From Vandiemenella viatica (lineage: Eukaryota > Arthropoda > Insecta > Orthoptera > Morabidae): 64,000 bases of DNA. The stretch is taken from the NCBI GenBank assembly GCA_031002005.1, contig JARYHS010008074.1, positions 276,211,930 through 276,275,929 of the forward strand. The letters run 5' to 3'. Made by a program: the position numbers and the translations under genes. The notes below the pieces were generated by a model that did not search any database, was not told where the DNA came from, and saw nothing but the letters and a program-made list of their open reading frames with translations. Shown here one piece after another: positions 54,564-64,000 of the stretch. The number at the start of each line of letters is the position of its first letter. Position 1 is the stretch's first letter.

Positions 54564-55010
54564 TATAACTTATTATATCGAGTAACTTGATGATCACTAG
54601 CGACAAATGCAATACAAATAAAATGCACAATTGCGCCACGCCAATAATATCAGCAATTAGCCAATGGAGAAAGTATGGCTTGTATTATATCCCTAGATCA
54701 AAACTTGCCAGATTAGGCGTGGGGCAGGGGCCGCTACTATTGGCCCATTCAAGGAAATGTGGACAGAGCACGTAATATATCTTCCGTGTTCCGATTACCA
54801 AAAACTTACACGATTCGCTGTTTACTTACTCCCTGTAGCTGGTTCACGAAAGCTCACCAGCAATGCGCTGGAATATTTGAATATGAATTAAACTGTTGGT
54901 TTATTTTGATTTTTAAGTTAAATAATTTGCCAATTTTTGCGCCCCCCTTTCAGCGGCACCCAGGGCACGTGCACTACCTGCCCCACCCTAGGTACGCCAC
55001 TGGGAGTATG

Positions 55011-55240
55011 TCCAGGTGAAGTTGATTGAGTGGTTGTTTAGGGAGTTGAGGAAGTCTATTAGATGATTCCCTTTGTGGGTCCAGATCATAAAAGTATCTA
55101 TATATCTGAACCACACAAGACGTTTGATAGAAAGATTGTTTAGGATGGCCCAGGAAAAGGTTTGCACAGAATGCTGGCATGTGGATGCCCATAGCAGTTT
55201 TCTGTATAAAAAAAAGTACCACTTGGTACAAACAACTTCT
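55011..55240 (-). pseudogene. PLE 3 RT proximal part
   Basis: Minus frame: YQVVLFFIQKTAMGIHMPAF, CANLFLG (motif B, xAMGxxMxxxxANLFL), then RYFYDLDPQRESSNRLPQLP in place of RYIDD...W. Motif C has decayed. The frame runs out at the hAT TSD and resumes at 49658. Confidence 0.82.
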
Positions 55241-55288
55241 TAAAATCCATAAGTGAATATCTTATTTGTTGCCCACACACTTACTTAC

Positions 55289-55508
55289 CAGTTTCCTGCT
55301 GTTGCTTCAATTTTTCTATACACTGCATAACTTTGTTGTAGAACTTTTCAGATATTTCCACATTCTTAAATCTAACAGCTAATTTTTCCAGGTCTCCAGA
55401 GTCATCCACAAAATTGTGAGCAGCCCACATCCAAGTTCTGTCCGACTTTGTCAGTGGCTTCATTGAGAAACCAGGCGTAATTAAGTGATTGCAAACCAGT
55501 TTGTGAAT
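55289..55508 (-). CDS. RanBP2/Nup358-like exon (RanBD1 C-terminal half)
   Basis: A 220-nt exon with acceptor TTTTAG (55509-55514) and donor GTAAGT (55283-55288) on the minus strand. It starts in phase 0 and ends after the first base of a codon. It encodes VCNHLITPGFSMKPLTKSDR, TWMWAAHNFVDDSGDLEKLA, VRFKNVEISEKFYNKVMQCI. This is the second half of a Ran-binding domain (NH.....L.PL..SDR.W.W.A.D..D......LAVRFK....A..F...). The matching first half was not found and should lie farther right. The next exon is 10 kb away at 45130, the intron being filled by PLE 3 and its insertions. The intact frame and splice sites argue for a live host gene. Confidence 0.85.
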
Positions 55509-56707
55509 CTAAAATGAGAGGAAGAAAACTTTATTTTTTAAGCAGCAGAAATTCCTTTTAGACATTTTCTATTTTGTAATTAATGGCAAAGATCATTAGT
55601 GATTCATTAAATCATAAGTCATAACAGCAATAACCATTTTTATAGTTAGAGACTGTTTAGGACTGAATTTAACACCCTTAGTTTAAAAAGTGAGCTTTGT
55701 CTCATTTTAAATGAAACCAAATAGCTTTTACATTAACAGAAAAAGACTCCACCTAGAAATTTAACACAAAATCTTAACAAAGTTCAAAGAAGAAGGGCTG
55801 TGACGCGGTATGCTATTTGTGTACACTAGGGATATTCACTAAACATTAATGAACCGTATCCTTTCGATGTTTACTATATGATACATCAGATGGATTCGAT
55901 GTTTTGACAAAAATTTATCTATTCGATGCAACAATTTTTTTTATATATATATAAAAACAACGTATCAATTAAAAAAAACCAATTCTGGCTAATAATGACA
56001 AAAATAATAGAAATAAATGTTAAGATTATTAAATTTATCCAAGATTAAATTAAGTCATTTCAATTTGAAGTAACTGAGCAACTAGCGGGACTTTTAGCAG
56101 TTGAGGCTCCTGTCCGTATGAGTGATTGAAATAAGATATTATTACTCTAAAAACCCGTGCCTCGCCAGTGCATTTGAATTTGCCCGCCAGCAGCAGCTGT
56201 CTGGAATGTGCTAGCTCAATAACCTCTGTGAAAGTCTCATTAATGTTTTTTTATTCTTTGATTATAATTTTAAAAAAATACCTCTGCAAAGGTCTCATTG
56301 ATGGTTTTTACTTTTAGATTGTAATTAAACTGTGTTACTTATATCTTTCGGCATATGCCTTGCTCACAAACAGAAAAAAAAAAAAAAACGGGCCATTAGG
56401 CTCGGAACGTGTGTGCACACCGAACGTTACCTAATGAGCAGAGTTGCCAATTTAGCATTTTTATGGCTAAATTTAGCATATTTTCAAGTGATTTAGCATG
56501 AAAAAATTCAATTTAGCATATAGCATATTTTTTAACATTTTTTCCGGATACTGCATGATTTTCTGTTATTTGTTAAAAAATAAAATGAATTGCAAGCAAG
56601 ATTGCCTACGAACTTTGCAGTTCTACAGAAAATGTCAATGTTTTCTGTACAAGAAACCCTTAAGGTTATTAAACCATCACTCGTAGAAATTAGCTCAGGA
56701 TTTTAAA

Positions 56708-57180
56708 ATGGATGCGACAGTAATTGATAAGCTTATTTGTCAATGGCGAAACATTGTCCATATTCAATGGCAGTGCACTTCGTCCACTCCTGAATTTTGG
56801 TATGAAGTTCTGAACTATAAAGACGCTGCTGGAAACAATCCCTTTTCAGAACTGGCTGGATTTGCAACTAAATTATTAACTTTACCACATTCTAATGCGG
56901 ACATTGAACGTGTATTCAGCCACGTTACTTGGTTAAAACTAAACTGAGGAACAGATTGTTAACCTCAACCTTAAACGCAATTTTGTGTGTAAGATTTGGA
57001 CTTAAAAGAGTTAACAAATGCTGTCACACTTATGACGTCCCGGAACTCGTCTTACGAAAGATAGGAAGAAACGAGACATATGCGTCCAAATCTTCAGCGC
57101 CAGACTCAACGGCTATTCAAGAAGAAACAGACGAGGATTTAAATATTTTGTCTTACAAAATTACTAATTTTAATTTTTAA
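56708..57180 (+). pseudogene. hAT transposase C-terminal dimerisation region
   Basis: FWYEVLNYKDAAGNNPFSEL, AGFATKLLTLPHSNADIERV and FSHVTWLK form the hATC block (SNADVERVFS). A frameshift near 56930 leads to KTKLRNRLLTSTLNAILCVR, FGLKR, KCCHTYDVP and an acidic tail ending at 57180. The N-terminal zinc finger and the RNase H-like catalytic region are absent. The frame shown starts at an internal Met, so the start is not biological. Confidence 0.88.
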
Positions 57181-57639
57181 GACTAAGATAATAGATGTTA
57201 AAATGGAAAATAAATTTGCTGTATTTTAATTATTAAATGTTGATACCAGTTAAAATTATATAAATCTCTTGTACATCAATAAAGGTTTTTATGATTGATA
57301 ATATTTTAGTATTGTTCATTTATTTATTAGAATAATCTGTGATGACGAATTGTTATTAAAAAATTTTTAGGTTGATTATATACACATTTTACAAGTGTAA
57401 AACAAAAATCTCCATAAAGCGATTTAACAATGAAAATATTTTTGATAGTTTTAAATAATACAGTTCTTATAAGAAATTAAACAGGTATTGTTGATTATTG
57501 TTTTTGACTAGAAATATATTGAAGTTTTGTTTCAGATACAAGATAAATTCACACACCTCAATATGTTTAATCACAGCAAGCTAATTAACAGTTTCTGCTC
57601 TTTTCATTGCATGATACATGGACAAGGTCTTCCTGTAGG

Positions 57640-58090
57640 GTTGAATTCTGGTAGAGCTATTTTTTTTGTGTTAGTAAACGGTAAGGTTCCCTCAAGATAG
57701 GTTTTCTTTGGTAAAAATGTTTGGGGCTATAGAATTATTGTAGTAAATTATTCTGGTAGTGTCGTTATTTTGGAAGGTTTACGATTTTACTAATATGTTC
57801 ATGGTAGGCTTGTGATTGGTAGAGTATAAAACTGGTACACGTATTTATAGAAAATGTTATGTTTGGCAGAGGTTCCCTTGTCAGAGATGTTTATGGTAGA
57901 GTTTTTATGTGCTAGAGTTCATAATTGGTAGGGATGTTGGTAGATGGTAATGACATTTAGTAGAATTATTTAGTGGTGTGATTAGTTTTGGGTAGGGTTT
58001 CATTGTGCTAGAAGCAGTGATGAATAGTAGTGATGTTAATGGTAGACCTGCTCATGACAGGCTTTATTTTGGGCAGGGATTTTTTGATGG
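57640..58090 (+). repeat. Dispersed GGTAG-box cluster
   Basis: At least ten imperfect copies of (T)GGTAG(A/G)(G/T)TT at irregular 25-45-base spacing, for example TCTGGTAGAGC, CATGGTAGGCTT, ATTGGTAGAG, TATGGTAGAGTTTT, ATTGGTAGGGATG, TGTTGGTAGATGGTAATG and TTGGGTAGGGTTT. Located on the 3' side of the nested hAT. Confidence 0.5.
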
Positions 58091-58696
58091 GCATGTTAAT
58101 GTACCCTTTAATTGAGTTGGCATTTTTTTCAGCATTTTTTTGAAAATTTTAGCATATTTTTGGCATTTTCTCATCATAGATTTAGGATAAAAATTTATTT
58201 AGAGTTGGCAACCCTGCTAATGAGTCATTAGGTAACGTTCGGTGTGCACACACGTTCCGAGCCTAATGGCCTTTTTTTTTTTTTTTTCCTATTTGCGAGC
58301 AAGGCATATGCCGAAATATTGTGTTGTTTGTTTGTCAGCATTAGTGTTCTCTCATCGCATCCGTCCACTTTGGTATGTGGTGGGTTAATTTCCCTTTCTT
58401 TTCTTATTTATAACGCCTAGAAGCCGCTTCCATTTTCCTTAGTTGCATCATTACTTATATCTTTGTTATATATAAATATCCACTGTAACTATAGTCAAGT
58501 ACTATGTGGCCTGCAGGCTAACTTAGAATCAAAATTGTGGTCCATCTCCAAAACTGGTTGGGCAGCCATGCCCTAAAATAACTGTTACGTGATACTACTA
58601 AATATTTAAATATAAACAGGATTAATCTGTAGTTTCTTTTTCACTCACAAAAATATTCCTCACTCGTACAATAATACTTAACCAACACACGTTACA

Positions 58697-58939
58697 TAAT
58701 TCTTTAATGTTGGGTGAACGGTGACGCTCTGACATTGCATTCGGGAGGACGTGGTTTCGAATCTCCATCCGAGCCCCCAGATTTGGGTTTTCCATGGTTT
58801 CCCCAAACCATTCCAGGAGAAAGCCGGGATCCTTTCCTCAAAAGGACTTGCCTGAATTCCTTTCCATTTCTTGCCCCTAGTCCTTTCATGCCTCTAATGA
58901 CGTGGCTTAAAGCAATAAAAAAAAAAAAAAAAAAAATTA
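58697..58939 (+). mobile_element. tRNA-type SINE, about 240 bp
   Basis: Flanked by 13-base direct repeats AACACACGTTACA (58684-58696) and AACACATGTTACA (58940-58952), one mismatch. Ends in an A19 tail. The head contains a B-box-like GGTTTCGAATCTCC near 58753-58766. The body has CCCAGATTTGGGTTTTCC, ATGGTTTCCCCAAA and GCCGGGATCCTTTCC, a pattern typical of insect SINE bodies. The A box is weak. Inserted into the outer hAT. Confidence 0.75.
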
Positions 58940-59258
58940 AACACATGTTACAGCTAGAGCACTACACTGCAGGTATAGTGATATTAGGAACTATCTGCTT
59001 CAACTGGAAATAGTGAACATCAAACTATTGTCACATTTTCTCTCGGGGATTTTAAAGGAACAGGTAGGAGATAAATGGAACGACATATGCCGACGGTTGG
59101 TTTTTATTTGTTGAACTAAGAAAAACAAAAGTATTCGATGTTGAAAAAACATTGATGTTTCTAAGCGATGCATCAAAAAACATCGATGCACGATTCCGAT
59201 GTTTTACATCGAATGAAAACATCGATGTACTTTCTATGTGGGCACCCCTAGTGTACAC

Positions 59259-60147
59259 CCATCCTTGCCAAATGGTCCAATGAATAAATTTTTGAATCAA
59301 AATATTGTAAAGTGTTTTTGTGTTTTCATGTTTGTCTGGCCATCCTTCCTTCGTCTGTCGTGGCGGATTATTTTATCTATCCTTTCTTATTTGCTTTACC
59401 TCATGGCATTCAATGTCACCAAGGATTTATGGGGGAAATTACTGTTGAATTCAAATTTTTGAAGAAAGGCAACATCCACAAGCCTTTACTTACAACAACG
59501 AGCAACATTTTTTTTTTCCGATTTTTATATTGGTGGGGATTGAGAGGAAAGGCAGAGGGGTTAATAATGAAGAGGAAATTGTGTTTCTTATTTTCTCTCT
59601 TGATAAATAGACTGCAAAATTATTTAGATAAAATTAATATTTTTTCCGTATTAGCATACTTTTCCCACGGCTCCCCGAATTTGAAAATGTTATTTCAGTC
59701 GCCTAAAAAAGTTTTTCCACAGAAAAATAAAAATTATTTCAGACTATGATACTATATCTACTATAATACTGCTGTTTTAATGAAGGTAAATTTGATGTTA
59801 TAAATCAATTTGTTGTCTGACTAGTTTTAAATTTACACTTTTCACAGAAACACGAAACACTTAATGATCTCCAATTTTCTGTTGGCTGTCACAATTTTCA
59901 GGTGGGAAGCAACCAGGATGAGACATCTTTTTAATATTTCTAATGAAAAATGTTTTGCAACTTATTTAATTGAAATTCATTAGTTTTTCATTTGAAACAA
60001 TGAAATTCAGTTTACATGCCCTGCTACAGTACCAGCTAAATACGTGTAGCTATGTGCCATTTGTAATTTACTTCTATGATGTAACAAGAATTTCTGCATA
60101 GCCCTCAAACCCCCCCTTTTTTTTAAATGAAAATGCAAGTTGATGTG
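59259..60147. other. No gene recognised
   Basis: AT-rich. Overlapping open frames at 59238-59749 show no domain and no supporting splice structure. Confidence 0.4.
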
Positions 60148-60745
60148 TAATCGTAGGTTTCCCCGACGAATCTGATGCTTGAGAATCCAAGGGCATGTGG
60201 CTGGACCAATTGATCGTGGATGAACGAATTTTCGATGGTGTTACGTTGCATTATCTTCAGGTTGTGTCTGCTGGGCCGGTCTGGCCGTTTACGGTATATA
60301 TACCCCTCTGACCCATTCCCACCACTCCCGCTGTGGAGCTCCAGTAGCGGTGGGGGGGGGGGGGTGTGTGGTACACTCCAATGTCTCGAGCAGTGACCAT
60401 CAGTCTGTATGCCACCTCAGTTGTGCACCGTGCTTTGGTTCTGGTGTTTGCAGAGCCACTTTAGCACTGGGTTCCAAGTTTGGCTTAGCTCGAATCAGTT
60501 ATCTTTGTTTATGAGGTTACTCCGTAGACGGATCTAAATAGCTTCCTTGTATACACAGTCTCAAAAGTGAGATGTATTTCTCAGAACATCGGTGTCCTCA
60601 TATTTCAATAGTATGCCGTGTCTCTTGACAATGTTCAGCAATTGCTGCTGTCTCCCCTCGTCTTAGCATTCTGGGGCAGCTGTATATGCTCCAAGCAGCA
60701 ATCCTTTAGGGAGTATTTGAACATCATCTCAAAACCATTGATATT
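60148..60745 (-). pseudogene. PLE 4: C-terminal endonuclease and 3' end
   Basis: The minus strand reads LEHIQLPQNAKTRGDSSNC, then AIAEHCQETRHTIE, FETVYTRKLFRSVY-type and RAKPNLEPSAK in shifting frames, the tail of a PLE GIY-YIG gene (SAVAEH....H.......... IREAIEI). A 3' region follows with a TATATATACC box near 60294, CTGAAGATAATGC...CATCGAAAATTCG near 60261-60226 (hammerhead-like but poor) and the terminus GAAACCTACGATTACA, the same ending as PLE 1 and the miniature PLE. The upstream RT is missing. Confidence 0.65.
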
Positions 60746-60999
60746 ACGCCACTAACCTCTGTTCTTGGTTCACAAGCAACTTTCACAGGCCACATTAGAC
60801 TGCTCAAACTACAGACCACCCTAAACGCTCAAAAAAACAGCCATAGTTCAGTCTAGGTCACACAGGCCTCAAATCCATCAATAGAATACTTCAGCAGTGT
60901 TATGATTTGCTGCTAACCTGCCAAGAAATGCACTCTCCCTTGTCCTTTGTTTGAATTTGCCATCACATTCCTGACCAACAGTCATTCTGTGGGAATCTC

Positions 61000-61760
61000 C
61001 TACAACACCCATTCTATCCCACTATCCACACCCTTAATTTTTGTCAATGTTCTATACACAAACAACAGTCGACACTGTTTAACCGATCACCATGAAGGTT
61101 GGCACATATATGTATTTTTTCATGGAGAAGGTTTCTGAACAAGCAAAATTGCAAAAACCACCCCCTTGCCCCCTTTACACCCCTTAATTCTTATGCAAAC
61201 CCGCCATTTTTATCCAATTTCGATGGAACTTTGCACAAGACTATTTAAAATAAAGCAAAAAATACTGTCAACATTTTATTTACAAAAACTCATCCCCTCT
61301 GCCCCCTTTCAAACTTCTTAATTTTTGTCAATGTTCTTTAAACGAAGCTAACCGATCACCAGTGAAATTTGTATTTTTTCATGGAGAAGGCTTCTGGCCA
61401 AGCAAAAAAAGAAAAACCAGCTCCTTATGCCCTATACACCCCTTCATTTTTATGCAAACCCATAGTTTTTATCCGATTTTGATGAAATTTTGCACATATA
61501 TGCTTTAAAACAAAGAGAAAAATGCTGTCCACATTCGTTTTACAAAAACCCATCTCTCTCCTCCTTTACATCCCTTAATTATTGTCAATTTTCTTTACAC
61601 AAAGCTACAGTTTCCATACAAATTTGAAGGAAATTTGCACACGTATACTTTAAAACAAGCAGAAAAATACTGTCTACATTAGGGTTACAAAAGCCCAACC
61701 ACTCCCCCCCCCCTTAAAATTCCCGTGTTCTTTATAGAAATACACAGTTTTAAATCCCAT
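61000..61760 (+). repeat. Degenerate tandem repeat (family D), about 120-bp units
   Basis: Units alternate CCCTTAATTTTTGTCAATGTTC and CCCTTAATTCTTATGCAAACCC, each followed by TTTTTATCC.ATTT.GATG.AA, TTTGCACA..TAT, TTAAAA.AAA, AAAATACTGTC.ACATT and TACAAAA.CCCA. About five to six units. The same family lies reversed at 17510-17800. Confidence 0.75.
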
Positions 61761-62687
61761 CAAAATAAATCCAGATATATTTATGTATGTTGTATGTATT
61801 AATGCTAGGATGGTAGATGTTTTGACTATAGAGCAGCAACTTTAAAAGATAGGTTTAGATGTAGCCTGGACCAAAATGGAAAATGGTATTCTGTATAACA
61901 GCACCCAATAGGCTACTTGACAGTGTTAAAAAAATATTATAAATTGAACTCATTCTCGTAGATAAATGCTTCAGGAAGCTAATTTTATCAATTTTGAAAA
62001 AATTGGATTATTTTTTAATAAAAAAGTGAAAAAAAATCTCTCTCTTGCCTCTGGTCACATGACAGAAAATGCTCTAGGATTGGTGGTCGCTTGAGTGAAG
62101 TCACACGTCTGTAAACGCTGTGGCTGGGAATGGAGCATTTCGTATTATCCAAATTTTCAACTATTTCTATTGTTTGTTGTTAGTCATTTCTTGTTATTAA
62201 TGAAATTTCATTTTGAATACAAAATCGAAAACAATTTGTAAAAGCCTACAGTGGAAAAAATATCAAAAATAGACGCCTTATTTGTGGGCCTAGCTATATA
62301 GGAGAGAGAGAGAGAGAGAAAAAGACTTATTCTGCTGAGCTTAAAAATGTATCAGCTTCAACCTGAGACTCATATTTAAAATTAAAGTTAGAGATTGATT
62401 GTTTTGAGTCAGCAAACCATACGTCGAAAAATTCTGTACGGAAAATTTGTCGTGCTGAAAATAAAGAAAAGTTATACGGATGTCGCAAATATGCGCAAAC
62501 AAATGAAGGCATTTCTTGTAGCTAATAAGCAGCTCTTTCAAATAAATACAGTAAGAGATCAGTATAATGTAGTATAATGAACTAAAATTCAACATGAAAT
62601 TAGCTCAGTAGTTTTTTTTAATTAAAAATAATCTCGCTCTGTTTTAATGAAGCTAATGTATCATGGAAAAATGATGTGTGAACTTAC
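61761..62687. other. No gene recognised
   Basis: AT-rich, with a short (GA)n microsatellite at 62301-62320. Overlapping open frames on both strands near 62330-62590 have no motif. Confidence 0.4.
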
Positions 62688-62756
62688 CTTGAGGCTCGCC
62701 AAAAGCAATAGCAACACATAAATCACTACTACCACGCAGAAAAAGACAATAATCAT
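62688..62756 (-). CDS. Candidate first coding exon (hydrophobic N-terminus)
   Basis: On the minus strand, ATG at 62756 opens MIIVFFCVVVVIYVLLLLLA then SLK and meets CTCAAG|GTAAGTT, a near-consensus donor at 62687. The 23 residues would be a signal peptide or membrane anchor. The sequence just upstream (ACCGATCAAGTGCCCCAATC) is GC-richer than the flanks. No downstream exon could be identified. It may be chance, because any short AT-rich frame can look hydrophobic. Confidence 0.3.
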
Positions 62757-63487
62757 TGACCAAGCTCAGTGGAATGGCGCGGCCGATTGGGGCACTTGAT
62801 CGGTAGAACACAGGAAGCCCATTGTTAAAACTATTTTTTCTATTATTAGGCGCGAATTCATGGAAAATAAACCTTTATTCCGAGTAAAATGGTTTGTTTA
62901 CTTTGAATATAAATAATTATTTTCCATGCGTAGACTATTATCAAAACTGACTTTTGTCCCTCTAGATTTAGAAAATATTACACTGTGCGGCGTCCTCCCA
63001 GATGCGAGGCCAGAGCGTTAACCGCTCACTCACCACACTCGGAACAATTGGATGTCGTAGGCCATTTTTCTTAATTGCAGATTAAAGATTATAGATAAAT
63101 GATAATTTTTTGCCAATAAAACTGAATTTGTTTGTTTATTTATTCATGTACCTACCTCATTTCACTTCATCTCACACAAAGAAACTTAAGTGTTTACTAT
63201 TAGCATAAAGAGAAGCAATAAGGAAGTAGTGTCCGGATAGCTGTGTGATTGAAGAGTGGTAATGGAATTCAGAATGTACTACGTACGAACCTTGGTTGGG
63301 ATAATATTTTATGAATGCATTTTTTACGTTTTTTGCACTACCATGTTTATATTCGAAGAATTCATAATAGTTGCTAAGCGTCATGCAAGCGTTTGAAACA
63401 AATTGCTACCGTACATGAAAACTTTTAATTTTTAAACTTACCAGAGAGAATATCATGCAAAAAAATACAGGAGACCGGTGGTGAATA

Positions 63488-63621
63488 ATGGAATTTAATT
63501 TAGAAGTGACATCAGTTGTAGAATTTCATACTAATCTTGCAACAGTTCCGGAATTTTCATTGGAATTTTTATGTGACGATACAACTGCAGGTTACCTTCC
63601 TGACATAAATACGTCTATTAG
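63488..63621 (+). CDS. Candidate first exon, unknown protein
   Basis: ATG at 63488 opens MEFNLEVTSVVEFHTNLATV, PEFSLEFLCDDTTAGYLPDI and NTSIR up to ATTAG|GTGATA, a moderate donor. The composition (acidic, balanced codons) is more protein-like than neighbouring frames, but the 45-residue frame is short and no family is recognised. Confidence 0.25.
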
Positions 63622-63625
63622 GTGA

Positions 63626-64000
63626 TATTTACTGTTAATGTGCCAGTAATTTTCATTTTTTTTAAAACTGATTTTCAGTGTGCAATTAATGCCCAATTTC
63701 CTTTTTGAAATCTTCTTTGGTTGTTTTAAATGGTTGCAATTCGCTTGTTATCTAAACAGTAGTGAAGCCTCCAGAAAAAAAAAGAAAAATAATAATAATA
63801 ATAAATTGATGTTCTGGTGGATTTTTGGGAAAAAATGATTATGCGATGCAACCAACAGCACCTAGTATCCAAAGAAAACAACAAAAGAAAACAAATTGAA
63901 CATATTCAGAAGCGAGGATCGAATGTTACGACCCTAACACTAATAATTCTTGCCTTAAACAATGCATTACAGTTCACTCTATGAAATTGCGGTGTAAACG
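63626..64000. other. No gene recognised
   Basis: AT-rich right edge, with an AAT run near 63790. Confidence 0.4.

Larger units (their letters stand above)
49667..55002 (-). mobile_element. hAT element with DUF4371-type transposase relic, 5336 bp
   Basis: TSD GGAGTATG at 49659-49666 and 55003-55010. TIRs CAGGGGCGTAC (left) and CAGTGGCGTAC (right, inverted). The minus strand carries a decayed transposase of the ZMYM1/DUF4371 kind. A candidate Helitron (52872-54563) sits in its right half. Confidence 0.92.
47100..55240 (-). mobile_element. Penelope-like element 3, split by an LTR and a hAT
   Basis: Minus-strand PLE in the nucleoporin intron. Its coding sequence is in three pieces: RT front (55240-55011), RT end (49658-49354) and GIY-YIG endonuclease (48240-47640). 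The first gap is the hAT 49667-55002, with its TSD; the second is a solo LTR. Truncated at its 5' side near 55240, only about 50 bases from the 55289 exon end. The 3' side near 47100 is approximate. Confidence 0.8.
56439..58216 (+). mobile_element. hAT element, internally deleted, 1778 bp
   Basis: TSD CTAATGAG at 56431-56438 and 58217-58224, agreeing with the hAT target preference nTnnnnAn. TIRs CAGAGTTGCCAA and, inverted, CAGGGTTGCCAA. TTTAGCAT-type subterminal repeats at both ends (about five on the left). It carries only the last third of its transposase. Confidence 0.93.
56346..58316. mobile_element. Long palindromic (fold-back) element, split at its centre
   Basis: The left arm 56346-56438 (TTTCGGCATATGCC...A14..GGCCATTAGG...CACACCGAACGTTACCTAATGA) and right arm 58218-58316 are reverse complements. 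The innermost 47 bases are perfect, and the outer half has a few differences in the homopolymer and CAAACAG/CAAATAG region. The two arms were adjacent before the hAT at 56439-58216 inserted, forming a palindrome of about 190 bp. TA dinucleotides occur near both outer ends, so TA-type duplication is possible but not shown. Confidence 0.85.
55827..59250. mobile_element. hAT element with ATCGATG subterminal repeats, 3424 bp
   Basis: TSD GTGTACAC at 55819-55826 and 59251-59258. TIRs TAGGGATATTCAC and, inverted, TAGGGGTGCCCAC. Subterminal TTCGATG/CATCGATG boxes cluster at both ends (about three on the left within 130 bp, at least seven on the right within 130 bp). It contains a palindromic element, a nested hAT and a SINE. 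No own transposase was recognised. Confidence 0.9.

Noticed and set aside
59238..59749. Overlapping 74- and 145-residue open frames as a gene
   Set aside because: No domain, low-complexity Phe/Leu-rich composition, no splice or promoter context; likely chance frames next to a hAT end.
61020..61760. CRISPR-like array of regular repeats
   Set aside because: Units are degenerate, about 120 bp, with no constant repeat plus variable spacer; this is eukaryotic tandem repeat DNA.

Overview
The window looks like a stretch of a large, AT-rich, repeat-laden animal genome, most likely an insect; a polyneopteran-like insect is my inference from genome style and is not proven. There are no prokaryotic features and no rRNA genes. 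Nearly everything recognisable is a mobile element or its relic. The one confident host gene is a fragment of a RanBP2/Nup358-like nucleoporin on the minus strand: three exons at 55508-55289, 45130-44784 and 44694-44569, with GT-AG junctions and compatible phases. Two weak candidate first exons (62756-62688 minus, 63488-63621 plus) lie near the right edge.

Layout. 0-7.4 kb: relics of CR1/Jockey-type reverse transcriptases and a 445-bp direct duplication. 7.4-12.6 kb: a non-LTR retrotransposon (APE endonuclease plus RT) interrupted by a 108-bp miniature Penelope element and a 1352-bp solo LTR, both with target-site duplications (TSDs); its left flank is a Helitron end carrying satellite-like monomers. 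14.8-17.2 kb: a CR1-like relic. 17.9-19.4 kb: an RTE-like relic (minus). 19.36-23.76 kb: a candidate non-autonomous Helitron made of about 180-bp tandem monomers, split by a Penelope-like element (PLE, itself split by a hAT MITE) and by a second hAT MITE. 27.4-29.4 kb: a PLE with long terminal inverted repeats and a 15-bp TSD. 32-33.7 kb: a hAT-like relic. 35.8-41.3 kb: a mariner-like DNA transposon with 360-410-bp terminal inverted repeats, each carrying a tRNA-like sequence. It is interrupted by a Harbinger-type MITE and by a 2.6-kb hAT that in turn holds a Helitron. 42.3-43.8 kb: a fairly young CR1-like copy. 45.5-47.1 kb: an RT relic. 47.1-55.2 kb: a PLE in the large nucleoporin intron, split by a solo LTR and by a 5.3-kb hAT containing a second satellite-bearing Helitron (about 168-bp monomers). 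55.8-59.3 kb: a hAT containing a palindromic element whose exact centre was hit by another hAT, plus a tRNA-type SINE. 60.1-60.8 kb: a PLE 3' end. 61-61.8 kb: a degenerate tandem array also present at 17.5 kb.

The window is best read as a nested insertion record. Several TSD pairs let the relative ages be ordered (mariner older than hAT older than Helitron; PLE older than LTR and hAT, hAT older than Helitron). The most unusual signals are Helitron-type ends flanking nucleosome-length tandem monomers in two unrelated families, Pol III-like tRNA modules inside the inverted repeats of a DNA transposon, the 108-bp miniature PLE, and the hAT insertion at a palindrome centre.
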